A stretch of DNA of 8,236 nt from Tannerellaceae bacterium (lineage in GTDB: Bacteria; Bacteroidota; Bacteroidia; Bacteroidales; Tannerellaceae), in assembly GCA_031279915.1 (NCBI GenBank), contig JAITHO010000084.1, forward strand, positions 1-8,236, written 5' to 3'. This document shows positions 6,751 through 8,236 of this stretch, one piece after another (the stretch's first letter is position 1; each line of letters begins with the position of its first letter). The notes beneath the pieces are model-generated. The model made no database searches and was not told the DNA's origin. It saw nothing but the letters and a program-made list of their open reading frames with translations. Position numbers and translations under genes: made by a program.

Positions 6751-8028
6751 ATGAAGAAAATAACTTATCTCTTATTACTGCTTGCACTTGTCGGGCAGTT
6801 TGCACTTGCCCAAAGGACAAGGCCCATCGTCGTTCAATTTAATAACGGAAATGTATTGAGAGGCGAAGTGTACAGGCTGCCGGATAATCGCCTGCGGATA
6901 TATGCCGGCAACGGTATAGTTGTCAACTTTGCTCCCGGCGACGTTCGCAGCATGACTTATGCCGACGACAATAGCCGCGTGACCAGCATCCCCCCTCTGC
7001 CACAGCAACGACAGCAAAACAATCAAGCACAGCAGCAACAGCGACCGCCGAACAATCAGCAAAATCGACAAGGAACGCAGCAGCCCAATCAGCGCCAGGG
7101 TAACCAGCAGCAAGGACAGCAAGGGCAGCAAAACCGACAGGGAACGCAGCAGCCCAACCAGCGCCAGGGCAATCAGCAACAAGGCAACCAGCAGAATCGC
7201 CAAGGCAATCAGCAGGGCCAGAATAACAGGCAAAACAATCAGCAACAACAAAACTCGCAAAACAATCAGGCCAGCGATGAATTCTTCTTCGAAGACGAAG
7301 GCTTAGACCTGCTCCTCTCGCCAACTCCGCCCAGCAACAAAAAGCCGGAGACCAAAAAGCAAGACACCAAGAAGCAGGATTCTAAATCGCAAGGCTCAAG
7401 CGCTGGCAACAGAACATCCGCCGGAGCAAATTCCGTCGTCGACCAGCCATTCAGCATCCGCCCCAGGCTCATAATTGAAGGAGGATACACCATGGGAATG
7501 GGCAACGAATTTGCGAAAGCCAGCCGCATGGAAGGGAGCTTTAGCTTCGGAGCCCAGGTAACGCGCGACCTCTTCGTGGGCATAGGCGCCGGCATCAACA
7601 TGTTTAGCGACAAAGTCTATTTCGTTTACGACTCCGCCAAGGTGACCAGCGCCGTCGATACCCTCGACAACATGAACATGTCGTTGCCCATCTTCCTCGA
7701 CGTTCGGTACAACATTCCGATAGGCAACAATGGCAAGATCGTTCCCTTCGTAGGCCTCAAAGGCGGCACAAGCTTCGGCTTTATAACCCGCAAGTTCATG
7801 AAAGAAGAAAACACCATACGCACGGAAACTAAGCCCGAATCGCTCGGCCTCTACATCTCCCCCTCCGTCGGCGCGAAATACATGCTGACCAACTCGCTTG
7901 CCGTCAACATGAGCCTCGGCTACACCATGCAGATGCGCAAATACGTATACAATGCCAAGACCACCTCGCCCATGAACCGCAGCGAAAGCATGAGCGGCAT
8001 CACCATACGTATCGGTCTGGAGTTTTAG
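6751..8028 (+). CDS. Secreted outer-membrane beta-barrel protein with Q/N-rich repeat linker
   Basis: The 425-residue protein starts with a signal peptide (MKK, then a Leu-rich core at 6-19) with likely cleavage after ALA at residue 20, leaving Gln21. Residues 25-70, with FNNGNVLRGEVYRL and NGIVVNFAPGDVRSMTY, resemble the short 'NG..i.G.i....dG....f...eV..i' beta domain that precedes many Bacteroidota outer-membrane barrels. Residues 85-173 are almost entirely Gln, Asn, Gly and Arg, with tandem peptide repeats. A short acidic/hydrophobic block, DEFFFEDEGLDLLL (176-189), and a Lys/Gln/Asp/Ser linker with KKQDTKKQDSK follow. Residues 238-425 form alternating amphipathic strands (for example LIIEGGYTMGMG, LFVGIGAGINMF, VPFVGLKGGTSFGF) ending in ITIRIGLEF, with the terminal Phe typical of outer-membrane barrels. 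About eight strands would fit that length. Its ligand or function is not recognisable. The barrel call is good; the N-terminal domain assignment is by resemblance only. Confidence 0.85.
   Translation: MKKITYLLLLLALVGQFALAQRTRPIVVQFNNGNVLRGEVYRLPDNRLRIYAGNGIVVNFAPGDVRSMTYADDNSRVTSIPPLPQQRQQNNQAQQQQRPPNNQQNRQGTQQPNQRQGNQQQGQQGQQNRQGTQQPNQRQGNQQQGNQQNRQGNQQGQNNRQNNQQQQNSQNNQASDEFFFEDEGLDLLLSPTPPSNKKPETKKQDTKKQDSKSQGSSAGNRTSAGANSVVDQPFSIRPRLIIEGGYTMGMGNEFAKASRMEGSFSFGAQVTRDLFVGIGAGINMFSDKVYFVYDSAKVTSAVDTLDNMNMSLPIFLDVRYNIPIGNNGKIVPFVGLKGGTSFGFITRKFMKEENTIRTETKPESLGLYISPSVGAKYMLTNSLAVNMSLGYTMQMRKYVYNAKTTSPMNRSESMSGITIRIGLEF
7063..7209 (+). repeat. In-frame tandem repeat encoding the Q/N-rich linker
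   Basis: Two adjacent units, 7063-7131 (23 codons) and 7132-7194 (21 codons), both encode NRQGTQQPNQRQGNQQQG followed by a few Gln/Gly/Asn residues. A partial third copy (NRQGNQQG) starts at 7195. Units differ mainly at third positions (AAT/AAC, CAA/CAG, GGT/GGC) and by a two-codon length difference. This indicates duplication followed by mostly synonymous drift, so the peptide seems to be maintained while its length can change. Confidence 0.85.
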
Positions 8029-8062
8029 CTCTCCCTTCCCTTCGGGATTTTTCTTGGGGATG

Positions 8063-8108
8063 AAACAAAAAAACGATCTCGGCTTTATGTCGGGGTCGTT
8101 TTTTGTTT
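8063..8108 (+). terminator. Rho-independent-type terminator, possibly bidirectional
   Basis: AAAC plus a run of seven A (8063-8073) is followed by a stem pairing 8073-8081 with 8091-8099 (two G-T wobbles, loop 8082-8090), then six T and GTTT (8099-8108). The A-rich left arm is nearly complementary to the T-rich right arm, so the structure could end transcription from either side. It lies 34 bases after the barrel-gene stop. A second gene might converge from the right. Confidence 0.75.
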
Positions 8109-8151
8109 ATGTAGGGGATGAAATGCAGAAAGCAACCTCTGCGGAGAAGAT

Positions 8152-8236
8152 TTCTGGGGGTCTATACGAGCGTATGAGGCGTCCGGAAAGAAATTCTGGG
8201 GGTCTGTACGCTCGTATGAGGCGTCCGGAAAGAAAT
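8152..8236. repeat. 42-bp direct tandem repeat, array truncated by the window edge
   Basis: Two abutting 42-bp copies occupy 8152-8193 and 8194-8235. They differ at only three positions, all within or next to a small dyad: ATACG-AG-CGTAT in copy 1 and GTACG-CT-CGTAT in copy 2. Bases 8139-8151 resemble the end of an earlier, decayed copy, and base 8236 is consistent with a third copy beginning. Since 42 is divisible by three, reading frames stay open through the array. On plus, an ATG at 8123 opens a frame with the 14-residue unit SGGLYxRMRRPERN. On minus, a frame with the unit FLSGRLIRxYRPPE ends at a TAA (8109 down to 8107) at the terminator. I cannot tell whether either is translated. Confidence 0.85.

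Noticed and set aside
6775..7260. Minus-strand open frame with very long Leu/Ile/Val runs that mimics membrane segments
   Set aside because: The Leu-rich stretch is just the complement of CAG/CAA/AAC codons of the Q/N linker. The signal peptide and barrel support the plus strand.
8037..8052. Small hairpin TCCC-TTC-GGGA followed by five T residues just after the barrel-gene stop
   Set aside because: The stem is only 4 bp and too weak for a confident terminator. A much better structure lies 20 bases downstream.
8056..8123. 10-bp direct repeat GGGGATGAAA at 8056-8065 and 8114-8123 flanking the terminator
   Set aside because: Too short and purine-rich to read as a target-site duplication. The element between would be only the terminator hairpin, with no transposon features.
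8152..8236. Possible CRISPR array at the right edge
   Set aside because: The 42-bp units abut directly with no spacers, and no cas genes are visible. This is a tandem repeat, not a repeat-spacer array.

Overview
The window looks like a chromosomal segment from a member of the Bacteroidota, probably the order Bacteroidales, with moderate GC. Three things support this. Gene starts lack a Shine-Dalgarno sequence and sit in A/T-rich leaders. Each of the three gene starts has a good match to the Bacteroidota -7 element (TAnnTTTG). The proteins are of types common in that phylum: a large alpha-2-macroglobulin lipoprotein, an LpxL-like acyltransferase, and an outer-membrane barrel protein with an N-terminal 'NG..lrGev' segment. 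No genus can be assigned from the sequence alone.

Layout from left to right. Positions 1-867 (minus strand) hold a 3'-incomplete LpxL/HtrB-type lysophospholipid acyltransferase. Its catalytic core is intact, but its last ~35 visible residues are Pro-rich and unlike the family. Positions 868-1004 are a divergent promoter region. Positions 1005-6608 (plus) encode a complete 1867-residue thioester-containing alpha-2-macroglobulin with a lipoprotein-type signal. Positions 6609-6750 carry a perfect 11-bp hairpin and then a promoter. Positions 6751-8028 (plus) encode a 425-residue secreted protein: a small N-terminal beta domain, a Q/N-rich repetitive linker and a C-terminal outer-membrane beta-barrel. 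An A/T-flanked terminator hairpin follows at 8063-8108. The window ends in a tandem array of 42-bp units that runs off the right edge.

All three genes concern the cell envelope: lipid A or lipid acylation, a periplasmic protease trap, and an outer-membrane protein. The acyltransferase is divergent from the other two. A hairpin and a separate promoter lie between the macroglobulin and barrel genes, so the three are probably transcribed separately and share a theme rather than one operon.

The parts least explained by known families are the right-edge 42-bp array, which is open in several reading frames and has a palindromic core whose central dinucleotide is flipped between copies; the abnormal acyltransferase tail; the Tyr/Glu-rich insert in the macroglobulin; and the Q/N-repeat linker of the barrel protein. 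I did not find a clear new multi-gene system.
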